64,000 nt of DNA from Mycobacterium aquaticum (GTDB lineage: Bacteria; Actinomycetota; Actinomycetes; Mycobacteriales; Mycobacteriaceae), in the NCBI RefSeq assembly GCF_002086485.1, contig NZ_MVHF01000007.1, positions 124,001 through 188,000 of the forward strand, in the 5' to 3' direction. Made by a program: the position numbers and the translations under genes. This document shows positions 40,121 through 47,328 of the stretch, in pieces. The notes beneath the pieces are model-generated. The model saw nothing but the letters and a program-made list of their open reading frames with translations. It was not told the origin of the DNA and did not search any database. Within the stretch, counting starts at the first letter, position 1; every line of letters starts with the position of its first letter.

Positions 40121-40519
40121 ATGAAATTTGTCTCGACCCGGATCATCACCGCCGACGTGCTGCGTCTGGTCACGTTCTACGAGCTCGTGACGGGGGTCAC
40201 CGCGATCTGGGGTAATGAGCTCTTCGCGGAAATCCCTACGCCGGTGGGCGCTTTGGCGATCGGCAGCGAGAAGACCGTGCCCTTGTTCGGTGCCGGGTCC
40301 GCCGAGCCTGCGGCGAACCGGACGGCGATCATCGAGTTCATCGTCGACGACGTGGACACCGAGTACGAGCGGCTTCGTGAGCAGGTTCCCGAGGTGGTGA
40401 CCGCGCCGACGACGATGCCGTGGGGCAATCGTGCGCTGTTGTTCCGAGACCCCGACGGGAACCTCGTCAATTTGTTCACCCCGGTCACCGAAGCGGCGCG
40501 CGCAAAGTTCGGGGTGTAG
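40121..40519 (+). CDS. VOC (glyoxalase-like) family protein
   Basis: A 132-residue vicinal-oxygen-chelate protein with the paired beta-alpha-beta-beta-beta modules; GNRALLFRDPDGNLVNLFTPV is the typical end of the second module. Metal-ligand positions seem incomplete, so a binding or resistance role is as likely as catalysis. ATG at 40121 is supported by TAGCGT at 40108-40113, seven bases upstream. Divergent from the kinase/GGCT pair. Confidence 0.85.
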   Translation: MKFVSTRIITADVLRLVTFYELVTGVTAIWGNELFAEIPTPVGALAIGSEKTVPLFGAGSAEPAANRTAIIEFIVDDVDTEYERLREQVPEVVTAPTTMPWGNRALLFRDPDGNLVNLFTPVTEAARAKFGV

Positions 40520-40757
40520 CGCGTCGCCGCGGCGCAAGTGGGAACCATGCGGCGCGTGGACTTTTGAGTTTGCGCCGCATCGACCGCTGGACCTGATTGG
40601 CCGCCACCAAGACGATCAGTGCGACGGCTTGTTGTCCCAGCGCCGACCGTGGCATGCGCCGCCACCAGGTCGCAGCGGGCTTTGTGGTGCGGCGGCCCAG
40701 CCGATAGCCGAGCCACATCGCTGCGACCGCGACGCAGAGCAGTTCGAGGGCCACCAT
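40485..40757 (-). CDS. Small basic membrane protein
   Basis: A 90-residue frame that fills the gap between two genes. Residues 1-18 (VALELLCVAVAAMWLGYRLG) and about 40-54 (QQAVALIVLVAANQV) look like membrane segments separated and followed by Arg-rich loops. The 3' end overlaps the convergent VOC gene by 35 bases. The helix pattern and initial GTG/ATG position suggest a real gene but there is no recognised domain. Confidence 0.45.
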   Translation of the reverse strand: MVALELLCVAVAAMWLGYRLGRRTTKPAATWWRRMPRSALGQQAVALIVLVAANQVQRSMRRKLKSPRAAWFPLAPRRRATPRTLRAPLR

Positions 40758-40838
40758 GACGTGAGCCTGACGGGTCGCGGTCGCAGGAAGGTCACAGGCG
40801 GGGCACGCCTTGATGCCCGTTCACACGCAACCGCTCCG

Positions 40839-41219
40839 TCATTCCATCCGTTCCACCCACTGGGCTCGCGAGGCCCCGGGTTCGAACGGATCACCGAAAT
40901 ACTGTGTCTCACGGACGACTTCACCGTCTTCGAACTCCATGACGCTCACCACGTAGAACGGTTGCCCGTCGTAAGTCAAGACGAGTTCGCTGATCCACAG
41001 AGCGCCGGCGCCGATGATCCGCCGAACCGTGAAACGCTTCGCATTCGGCTGGGCCTGGCGCGAGGACCGAATATTGTCGCGACCGCGGATCCGCTCACCT
41101 GACTGCGGATACTCAAGAACCGCGTCAGCTCGATAGATGCGATGTTCGGCGTCAAAGTCGTTGGCGTCGGAGGCGGACCAATGGGCTTCGAGCGCGCGCC
41201 GCACGTCGCTGTCGTTCAT
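40839..41219 (-). CDS. SnoaL-like nuclear transport factor 2 fold protein
   Basis: A 126-residue protein with the cone-shaped NTF2-like fold: an N-terminal helix RRALEAHWSASDANDF, AVLEYPQSGERIRGRDNI, and the beta hairpin PFYVVSVMEFEDGEVVRETQ followed by YFGDPFE. This arrangement matches SnoaL-like isomerase/hydrolase or ligand-binding proteins. It is the intact paralogue of the decayed gene at 36842-37196. Substrate unknown. Confidence 0.88.
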   Translation of the reverse strand: MNDSDVRRALEAHWSASDANDFDAEHRIYRADAVLEYPQSGERIRGRDNIRSSRQAQPNAKRFTVRRIIGAGALWISELVLTYDGQPFYVVSVMEFEDGEVVRETQYFGDPFEPGASRAQWVERME

Positions 41220-41270
41220 GACGGTAAGTCTCCCGCTGATTCGACAAAGGACCACATGCCCGGCTAGGTC

Positions 41271-41276
41271 TATCGT
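41271..41276 (+). promoter_or_regulatory. Leaderless -10 box of the coiled-coil gene
   Basis: TATCGT stands six bases before the GTG at 41283. Confidence 0.4.
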
Positions 41277-41282
41277 TGAAGT

Positions 41283-41645
41283 GTGGCTGACGACTGCACC
41301 GGCACGCCCGCTGAGCTTCGACGCAAGGCCGCCGCGCTCGACGAGCGCGAGGACGCGATCGAGCAGCGCGCGGCTGAGGTCAGAAGGCGTGAACTGCTTG
41401 CCGACAGGCGCGATTGGATCGCTGACGAGCGGGAACGGATCGCCGACGAGCGCGAACAGTTGGCTGATGACCGTGAGCAGCGCGCCGACGAGCGTGAGGG
41501 TACGGCCGTGGAGCAAGAGCTCAGCCGGCAGCGACGCGTCGACGAACGGATCGATCGGCGTGACGCCGAGGCCCGGCGCGAGCAAGCCGACATCGACCGG
41601 GAGACGGCCGAGACCGAGGGCCTGATCCGCTTCGAGCAGCCCTGA
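41283..41645 (+). CDS. Charged coiled-coil protein with heptad repeats
   Basis: A 120-residue protein made almost entirely of charged helix. From about residue 38 the seven-residue unit (I/L/R)ADERE(R/Q) is repeated about four times (IADERER, IADEREQ, LADDREQ, RADEREG), and the DNA shows the matching 21-base period. It is predicted to be one long coiled coil or single alpha helix. GTG at 41283 is supported by the -10 hexamer. No function is known; similar short mycobacterial proteins exist, as I recall. Confidence 0.7.
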   Translation: MADDCTGTPAELRRKAAALDEREDAIEQRAAEVRRRELLADRRDWIADERERIADEREQLADDREQRADEREGTAVEQELSRQRRVDERIDRRDAEARREQADIDRETAETEGLIRFEQP

Positions 41646-41698
41646 ATGGCGTCTGCATCGACCATCTCACAGCGCGATCAGCGACGTAGCATTCTGTG

Positions 41699-42445
41699 GT
41701 GGGTTTCGACGTCCCGCCGGAGGCATACGGGCGGTACATGGGTCGGTATGCCGAGCCTCTGGCAGAGGTCTTCGGCGCATTTGCCGGGGTAAGCGCCGGT
41801 GCCAAGGTGCTCGACGTGGGCTGCGGGCCTGGGGCTCTGACAGCGCATTTGCTGTCGATCGGAGCTGAGGTCGCGGCGATCGACCCTTCGCCGTCGTTCA
41901 TCGAAGCGGTCCGGGTGCGCTTCCCGCAGGTTGACGTCCGTCGCGGTACTGCAGAGGAACTGCCTTATGACACTGCCACTTTCGACGCTGCGTTGGCGCA
42001 ATTGGTAGTGCACTTCATGACAGATCCGGTGACCGGCCTCAGACACATGGCGCGGGCGACGCGGCGCGGCGGTGTCATCGCAGCGTGCGTGTGGGATGGA
42101 CCCACCGGCGCGCTGGCGCCGTTCTGGGATGCGGTTCATGTGCTGGATGCCGCGGCGACGGACGAGGCGCTGTTGTCGGGGGCGCACCGAGGTCATCTGA
42201 CGGAGCTGTTCGAAGCAGCCGGTTTGCATGACGTGCATGAAGATGCCATTTCCGTCGATGTTGTGCACCCGACATTTGAAGAGTGGTGGGAGCCATACAC
42301 ATTCGGTGTCGGCCCGGCCGGCGACTACGTTCAGCGACTCGACGATGATGGCCGCGCACGGCTGGCAGCGGTGGCCCGCGAACGGTTAGGGGACGGGCCG
42401 TTCACTGTTACGGCCACGGCGTGGGCCGCACGAGGGACGGTGTGA
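41699..42445 (+). CDS. SAM-dependent methyltransferase
   Basis: About 248 residues. Motif I VLDVGCGPGALTAHL binds S-adenosylmethionine, AAIDPSPSFIEAVR is motif II and DAALAQLVVHFM motif IV, the pattern of class I (Methyltransf_11) enzymes. TAGCAT at 41687-41692 lies six bases before the GTG at 41699, which supports that start over the GTG one codon earlier. The substrate is not evident; neighbours give no hint. Confidence 0.88.
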   Translation: MGFDVPPEAYGRYMGRYAEPLAEVFGAFAGVSAGAKVLDVGCGPGALTAHLLSIGAEVAAIDPSPSFIEAVRVRFPQVDVRRGTAEELPYDTATFDAALAQLVVHFMTDPVTGLRHMARATRRGGVIAACVWDGPTGALAPFWDAVHVLDAAATDEALLSGAHRGHLTELFEAAGLHDVHEDAISVDVVHPTFEEWWEPYTFGVGPAGDYVQRLDDDGRARLAAVARERLGDGPFTVTATAWAARGTV

Positions 42446-42454
42446 GGACGACGC

Positions 42455-43018
42455 TCAGTCGACTGAACTGACCGTCGCGTTGCAGATGGGCAGTGCGGCG
42501 TTGAGGGTGTGAGCGACACCGACGCCCGGTGCGGTGATGACCACTGTCCCTATGCGCGGGCACGCCTTGCCGGATGCGGTGTCGATCGCCGACGCCTGGA
42601 TGTCCGCATTCGCAGTGTCACCAGGGTTCAGGGTCAGCCGGTGTGCCGCTGCCGCGGGACGCCTGTCGACGTGGACCAGGACGCCACCGGCCGCGGTCAC
42701 CAGATCGGCCCCGGGGTAGCCGACGAGCGTGCAGGGGTGTGACGACGTGTTCTTGAAGGACACGGCCAGCCGGCGCATGGTGTCGGCCGATTCGACGTCT
42801 CCGTTGGAGATCGCGAGATCGGCGTCGGTGCACAGGCCGAGCTCCGCGGGCACATTGGTCGCTGACACAGCCGGTGTGGGTGAAGCCTGCGGCGTCGAAC
42901 TCGCCACGGTTGCCGACGAGGCCTGCGGCGTCGATGATGTTGGCGTCGAGGCGTTCTCGTGTGAAGCCGAACAACCCGCGATCAGAACGAGCGCCAGCAA
43001 GGGCAGCATCCGCTTCAT
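42455..43018 (-). CDS. DUF4232 lipoprotein
   Basis: A 187-residue secreted lipoprotein. The signal peptide ends with the lipobox LIAGC (C16 to be lipidated). A Ser/Thr/Ala/Pro-rich linker with repeats like SSTPQAS leads to a DUF4232 domain with two pairs of cysteines (LCTDADL ... HPCTLVGYPG and KACPRIG ... PICNA). It lies downstream of an ECF sigma factor gene on the same strand, 77 bases apart, and could be in its regulon or operon. Confidence 0.88.
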   Translation of the reverse strand: MKRMLPLLALVLIAGCSASHENASTPTSSTPQASSATVASSTPQASPTPAVSATNVPAELGLCTDADLAISNGDVESADTMRRLAVSFKNTSSHPCTLVGYPGADLVTAAGGVLVHVDRRPAAAAHRLTLNPGDTANADIQASAIDTASGKACPRIGTVVITAPGVGVAHTLNAALPICNATVSSVD

Positions 43019-43095
43019 GTCCCACTCCAGCCCACGCGCACATATCCGTCAGGTCGGGATGAGTATGTACCTTGCGCTGCCTGCGGGAGCCGGGT

Positions 43096-43620
43096 TCAGG
43101 TGCTCGTGCCGCACCCCATTTCGAACAGAATGAGCCGCAGCCGCCGCAAGGCGTAGTGCAATCTCGATTTCACGGTGCCCTCGGCGACGCCGAGATCGTC
43201 GGCGATCTGCCGCGTGGTCCAGCCGAGATAGAAGGACCGGCTGAGCACGGCGCGGTGTGATTCGGGCAGTTGCGTCAGCGCCTCGGCGAGCAACATGCGG
43301 TCCAAGGCGGCGTTCACCTCATCGGCTCCCAGCTGATCGGGCAGCTCTGGCACCTCGGGAGAACTGATCTCGAAACGAAATCGGGCCGTTCGGCTGCCGT
43401 CGATGACGATGTTACGGGCGACAGTGAAAAGCCAAGCTCCAACAGGTGGCTCGCCCTCGGTGGACAACATGTGACGCCAAGCCCGCAGCAACGTCTCCTG
43501 GACCACGTCCTCGGCCCTCGTGCGATTGTTGGTGAGTCGGAAGGCGTAGCGGCGCAACGGGGCAGCGTGGTGATGGTAGAGCTGCAGCATCTGATCGCTC
43601 GGGCGCTCGACAGTCAGCAT
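43096..43620 (-). CDS. ECF sigma factor, SigL-like
   Basis: A 174-residue sigma-70 family factor. Region 2 reads YRRYAFRLTNNRTRAEDVVQETLLRAWRH-like sequence with AWLFTVARNIVID; region 4 is LPESHRAVLSRSFYLGWTTRQ with the helix-turn-helix DDLGVAEGTVKSRLHYALR. The linker DEVNAALDRMLLAEAL is nearly that of M. tuberculosis SigL (Rv0735). Unlike sigL, no zinc-binding anti-sigma gene (RslA) follows; the next gene encodes a DUF4232 lipoprotein. Confidence 0.88.
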   Translation of the reverse strand: MLTVERPSDQMLQLYHHHAAPLRRYAFRLTNNRTRAEDVVQETLLRAWRHMLSTEGEPPVGAWLFTVARNIVIDGSRTARFRFEISSPEVPELPDQLGADEVNAALDRMLLAEALTQLPESHRAVLSRSFYLGWTTRQIADDLGVAEGTVKSRLHYALRRLRLILFEMGCGTST

Positions 43621-43695
43621 CCGACACCTCCGGTTGGGTTGCTGAACCCAGCCTTCCTGTGGGCACGGAGGATTTCCTCGGTGCTGGCCCCAATC

Positions 43696-43721
43696 CGCTA
43701 TACCTGCCAGCAGGTATAGCG
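43696..43721. promoter_or_regulatory. 12-bp-arm perfect palindrome between the YiiX-like and sigma genes
   Basis: Arms 43696-43707 (CGCTATACCTGC) and 43710-43721 (GCAGGTATAGCG) surround CA. It begins five bases past the stop of the YiiX-like gene and about 75 bases upstream of the sigma factor start. It could be a terminator (4-base loop, 11-bp stem) or, given the tight symmetry, an operator for a dimeric regulator of the sigma gene. Confidence 0.6.
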
Positions 43722-43725
43722 ACTC

Positions 43726-44421
43726 TCAGTCGAGAGTGACGGAGATCTCATCGCCGAGTCGGTAACCCTGCGTGAGCGGCAACCGGTCCCCGCTCCAGAA
43801 CGAGCCGGGGTCGAAATAGTTCTCCCGCTTCTCCGTGTTGATCAGACCCATTTCCTCATACGTGATGGCGACGGTCTCCGCACAGTACGCGGTCTCCAGC
43901 CCCGCCTCGCGTTTGCGCGCCTTGTCACGCAATGCGGACTCGCGAACCTTCTTGTGCACGAACGGCAATCCTCGGGTGAAGTCGCTGACGATCGGCAGCC
44001 GGCCACGTATCCACCGACCCGTCAAGCGTGCCGTGGTCGGAAATGCGGTGCCGTTCATCCGAGCCACCACCTTGAGCAGCCGATCTTCCTGCTCGCGGGT
44101 GGCGAACGGCGTCAGTTGGCGGAGCCAGCAGCGTTGCCCGTAGTGGGTCATCCACTGCTCGACCACCTCGCGGGCGTCATTGAGTTGCACGCCGCGGTGA
44201 TGAGTGCCGGTCCAGAGGTCCACCAGCTTCTGGCCCAGCTCGGCATGCCAGATCAGCGGCGGCAGATCGTCGATCGCCACCGTCATCCCGACATGATTCA
44301 CCGGGGCGTTGGTCAGCGTCTGGATGGCGCGGTCCGGCCCGGAGCCGCCTCGGAACAGCCAGATGTCACCGGTCCGCGTCTCCTGCAATGCCCGGCTGAG
44401 GGACACCGTGTGTGCGTTCAC
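43726..44421 (-). CDS. YiiX-like permuted papain-fold protein
   Basis: A 231-residue protein. ARTGDIWLFRGG-like start (RTGDIWLFRGG), NHVGMTV with H43 and ETAYCAETVAITYEEMG with C180 and E182 fit the circularly permuted NlpC/P60 (YiiX/DUF830) superfamily, where His precedes the catalytic Cys. Members act as amidases or thioesterases on peptidoglycan or lipids. No signal peptide is visible. The gene ends at the palindrome 43696-43721. Confidence 0.7.
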   Translation of the reverse strand: MNAHTVSLSRALQETRTGDIWLFRGGSGPDRAIQTLTNAPVNHVGMTVAIDDLPPLIWHAELGQKLVDLWTGTHHRGVQLNDAREVVEQWMTHYGQRCWLRQLTPFATREQEDRLLKVVARMNGTAFPTTARLTGRWIRGRLPIVSDFTRGLPFVHKKVRESALRDKARKREAGLETAYCAETVAITYEEMGLINTEKRENYFDPGSFWSGDRLPLTQGYRLGDEISVTLD

Positions 44422-44447
44422 CCGGGCAGCTTATGCAGAATCTCGTC

Positions 44448-44615
44448 ATGAAAAGTCTGTGGAAGTGGATTGGTCTGGCCGGTGTCGCCGGCGTTGTGGC
44501 CGGCGGCGTGCTGGTCGCCCGCGACCAACGCAAACGCAACGCGTACACCCCCGACGACATCCGGGCCCGGCTGCATCAGCGGCTGGCCGACGCGAACACT
44601 CCGCCGGCGACTTGA
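44448..44615 (+). CDS. Small single-helix membrane protein
   Basis: A 55-residue protein with ATG at 44448. Residues 5-24 (WKWIGLAGVAGVVAGGVLVA) form one membrane helix, followed by a basic stretch RDQRKRNA and a cytoplasmic helix PDDIRARLHQRLADA. Short proteins of this build are common in mycobacteria; no function is known. It is divergent from the YiiX-like gene. Confidence 0.65.
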   Translation: MKSLWKWIGLAGVAGVVAGGVLVARDQRKRNAYTPDDIRARLHQRLADANTPPAT

Positions 44616-44688
44616 TTCAACGGTGAGTTGCATTCACGCTGAACGTAACTCGTGACATCGGAAGGTCACTGCCTAGGGTTGGTTGATC

Positions 44689-45207
44689 GTGACGACATCG
44701 ACATGCACCAGCCACCTCGGTCGCGTGATCGCCGCGACGGGGGACGCCGTCGCGGCAGACCCGGCCAATGCCCACGTGGTTTTCCGGGCAGCGGCAACCG
44801 CTCATGACGCGGTGGCCAGCGCCGTGTCGCTCGGCCGGTACGCGATCGAGGTCGACGAGCCGCCGGCTCTCGGCGGCCAGAACGCGGCGCCGAACCCCGT
44901 TGAGTACTTTCTGGCCGCGCTGCTGTCCTGCCAGGTGGTGACGTGGCGGTTCTGGGCCGAGAAGCTCGGCATCGTGGTGGACGACATCTCCGCACGGGCC
45001 GACGGGGATCTCGACGTCCGCGGGTTCTTCGGTCTCGATGATCAGGTGCGGCCCGGCTTCGGCGAAGTGCGGGTGGTGGTCACCGTCACCGGCCCGGAGT
45101 CCGCTGATCGTTACCGCGAACTGCAGCGCGCTGTCGACGCCCACTGCCCGGTGCTCGACCTGGCCCGGAACTCGACACCTGTGGTGACCGCCCTCGAACT
45201 CGGCTGA
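44689..45207 (+). CDS. OsmC/Ohr family protein
   Basis: A 172-residue OsmC-like protein. The reactive cysteines appear in ALLSCQVVTWRF and in AHCPVLDLAR, spaced as in peroxiredoxin-like OsmC/Ohr/YhfA proteins, and NPVEYFLAAL is the conserved loop before the first one. The family reduces organic hydroperoxides with dithiol donors. GTG at 44689 is chosen over a TTG two codons upstream. Confidence 0.87.
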   Translation: MTTSTCTSHLGRVIAATGDAVAADPANAHVVFRAAATAHDAVASAVSLGRYAIEVDEPPALGGQNAAPNPVEYFLAALLSCQVVTWRFWAEKLGIVVDDISARADGDLDVRGFFGLDDQVRPGFGEVRVVVTVTGPESADRYRELQRAVDAHCPVLDLARNSTPVVTALELG

Positions 45208-45210
45208 CGT

Positions 45211-45993
45211 TCACCGAATCGCATACAGCCGGTGTTGCCCCGCGAAGCCTTTCAGCTCCACCTCGCGCCCCTCGTCGAACACGACATCGTCCTGGCCGCC
45301 AAGGGCGTCCCGCACAGCCTCGCTGACGAGCGTCTCGCCGCCCTCGGCCTGCGCGGCCACCCGCGCGGCCATCGCCACGTTGCGGCCGAACAGATCATCG
45401 CCGCGCCGCACTGACCGGCCGCTGTGGATGCCGATGCGGACGCGGATGCCGCTCGGCTCGCGCCGCATTGCGCGTTGCAGGTCGACGCCACAGCGCACGG
45501 CCTCGCCCGGCTGGGCGAAGGCGATCATGTATCCGTCTCCCTGGTTCTTGACCACATGACCGGAGTGGTTCTTGACGCACTTCTGCACCAGCCGGTCATG
45601 ACGGCCCAACAGCTTGACCCAGGCCCGGTCACCCATTTGCTCGTTGAGCGCGGTGGAACCCTCGATGTCGGAGAACAGGATCGTCACCTTGCCGTTGGGC
45701 GCCAGCCGTGCGAGATCGGGCCGTTCGACCTCGGCCCAGTCGGCCAGGTCCTCGATGGACGAGCGCACCGCGGCACCGAAGCCCTCCTTGCGCAGGATGT
45801 TCGCGGTCTGCCAGACGGTCTTGACGGCCTCGCGGCTGCCGGACAGCAGCATCGCTCGGGTGTCGGTTCGACGCCGGAGCGCCTCGGCTTCCTCACGGCT
45901 GGTCCGCAACCGCTGCGAGACCACCATCAACGCAATGGCTTCGGCTGCCGCGACGAGACCCAGTACGACGATGGCGACGAGGGCAAGGCTCAC
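45211..45993 (-). CDS. Membrane-anchored class III adenylate/guanylate cyclase
   Basis: A 260-residue protein: one N-terminal membrane helix (1-27), a short helical linker, then a CHD cyclase domain from about residue 100. [15 protein letters not shown] gives the first metal aspartate, [10 protein letters not shown] the second, and [14 protein letters not shown] the transition-state Arg/Asn region. The substrate-defining Lys appears as K in VVKNQGDG. It should make cAMP after dimerisation. Convergent with the OsmC-like gene with three bases between the stops. Confidence 0.87.
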   Translation of the reverse strand: MSLALVAIVVLGLVAAAEAIALMVVSQRLRTSREEAEALRRRTDTRAMLLSGSREAVKTVWQTANILRKEGFGAAVRSSIEDLADWAEVERPDLARLAPNGKVTILFSDIEGSTALNEQMGDRAWVKLLGRHDRLVQKCVKNHSGHVVKNQGDGYMIAFAQPGEAVRCGVDLQRAMRREPSGIRVRIGIHSGRSVRRGDDLFGRNVAMAARVAAQAEGGETLVSEAVRDALGGQDDVVFDEGREVELKGFAGQHRLYAIR

Positions 45994-46047
45994 CGCACCA
46001 GTATTCGATACCGCCTGGGTGTCGGTGGGACGTTCGCAGTGGCGTCT

Positions 46048-46344
46048 TCAGCCGAAGCAGTCCCTGCAGATCGGCCCGGAAAGCCCACTGCGGGCGAGCC
46101 GACTCCGGTGTTGCACGAGAAAGCAGACCGTGCAGGTGAACTCGTCTTCCTGTACGGGAACGACGCTCACCGACAGCTGTTCACCGGACAAATCGGCACC
46201 AGGGAGCTCGAACGGTTCCAGCGTGTCGGATTCATCAAGATCCAGTTCTCGTGTACGCGGGGCTGCCCCCGGCAGGAGCTCTGGTAGGGCCTCATCGGAG
46301 CCGCCGGCGGCGTCTGCCCGTCGTGCGTCGTAATCGACTGCCAT
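46048..46344 (-). CDS. DUF4193 zinc-ribbon-like protein
   Basis: A 98-residue paralogue of the conserved mycobacterial protein Rv2699c: it starts with MAVDYDARR, has the acidic middle, FELPGADLSGEQLSV, and a C-terminal pair of CxxC motifs (TCTVCF and ICRDCF) that should bind zinc. ATG at 46344 matches the family start. Function unknown. Confidence 0.88.
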   Translation of the reverse strand: MAVDYDARRADAAGGSDEALPELLPGAAPRTRELDLDESDTLEPFELPGADLSGEQLSVSVVPVQEDEFTCTVCFLVQHRSRLARSGLSGPICRDCFG

Positions 46345-46493
46345 GGCCAATCCCATCTTCTCCATGCCCCCGAGAGCTGGGCATTCACGCACCGATCCGA
46401 CGAGTACCCCTTTTTCCGGAACGGAATCATCGGCCGGCTCTCAGAAGGCCCACCCCGCGGTGCATCCCGAGTTGTTCACCCAGAGCTCGACCA

Positions 46494-46522
46494 TTGAAAC
46501 GCGACTCCGGGGGGCGTAAAAC
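46494..46522 (+). promoter_or_regulatory. Sigma-A-like promoter of the PAS-ANTAR gene
   Basis: TTGAAA (46494-46499) and TAAAAC (46517-46522) are separated by 17 bases, 55 bases before the GTG at 46577. A GAAGGGGGG ribosome-binding site follows at 46562-46570. Confidence 0.55.
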
Positions 46523-46576
46523 CCTTACTACAACGGCTGGTTGCAGCGTGTTTCTCTCCCAGAAGGGGGGTGTGAC

Positions 46577-47304
46577 GTGGAGGCGAACCGCCAGGAACCT
46601 TCCGGCACTTCCGAGCCCGGCCCTGGCATTCTCATCCAGCAGATCCACGCGGAGGATCCGCGCCTGCCCCGCGCGGGCCGGTTCTGGTTCTACTTCGCCG
46701 ACCAACGGTGGGAGTGGTCACCCGAGGTGGCCGCCATGCACGGCTATCCGGCCGCAGCCATGACCACGACCACGGAAGTAGTGCTCTCCCACAAACATCC
46801 CGCCGACTACGGGCACGTGGCGGCCACGCTCGACGCGGTGCGCCGCGACCGCCAGGCCTTCAGCACCCGGCACCGCATCATCGACACGCAGGCCCGGGTG
46901 CACCACGTGGTGGTGATCGCCGAACAGCTCGCGGACGACACCGGCGTGGTGATCGGCAGCACCGGCTTCTACGTCGACATCACGGCCGCGCTGCAGCAGC
47001 AGCGTGAGCAGCGCATCGATGTCGCCCTCGCTGCCATCGTCGAGCATCGGGAGAGCATCGAGCAGGCCAAAGGCATGCTGATGCTGGCCTACGGGATCAA
47101 TGCCGACGCCGCATTCGATCTGTTGCGCTGGCAATCTCAGCAATACAACGTCAAACGCGCCTGTTGGCCGAGCAGATCGTGCACGACTTCCTGGGCCTGG
47201 CCCAAGCCCAGCCGCGCCCCGACCGGGCGGCCTACGACCGTCTGCTGCTCACCGCGTTCCAGCGAATCGGCACTGACCCCCAGCTGGACAGCCTCGTCGA
47301 CTAG
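46577..47304 (+). pseudogene. PAS-ANTAR RNA-binding regulator, frameshifted
   Basis: From GTG at 46577 the protein runs through a PAS fold (about 35-145, with RFWFYFADQRWEWSPEVAAM) into an ANTAR domain (RESIEQAKGMLMLAYGINAD, AFDLLRWQSQQYNVK). At about 47153-47158 the frame breaks: the expected continuation RLLAEQIVHDFLGLAQAQPR and AYDRLLLTAFQRIG is in another frame, ending at TAG 47302-47304. Restoring one base (a T in CTGCGC) would rejoin the frames into about 242 residues. Without it, translation runs on out of frame to about 47371. ANTAR proteins act on nascent RNA hairpins. Confidence 0.8.
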
Positions 47305-47328
47305 ACCATCTGGCCATTCGTCGGGGTG

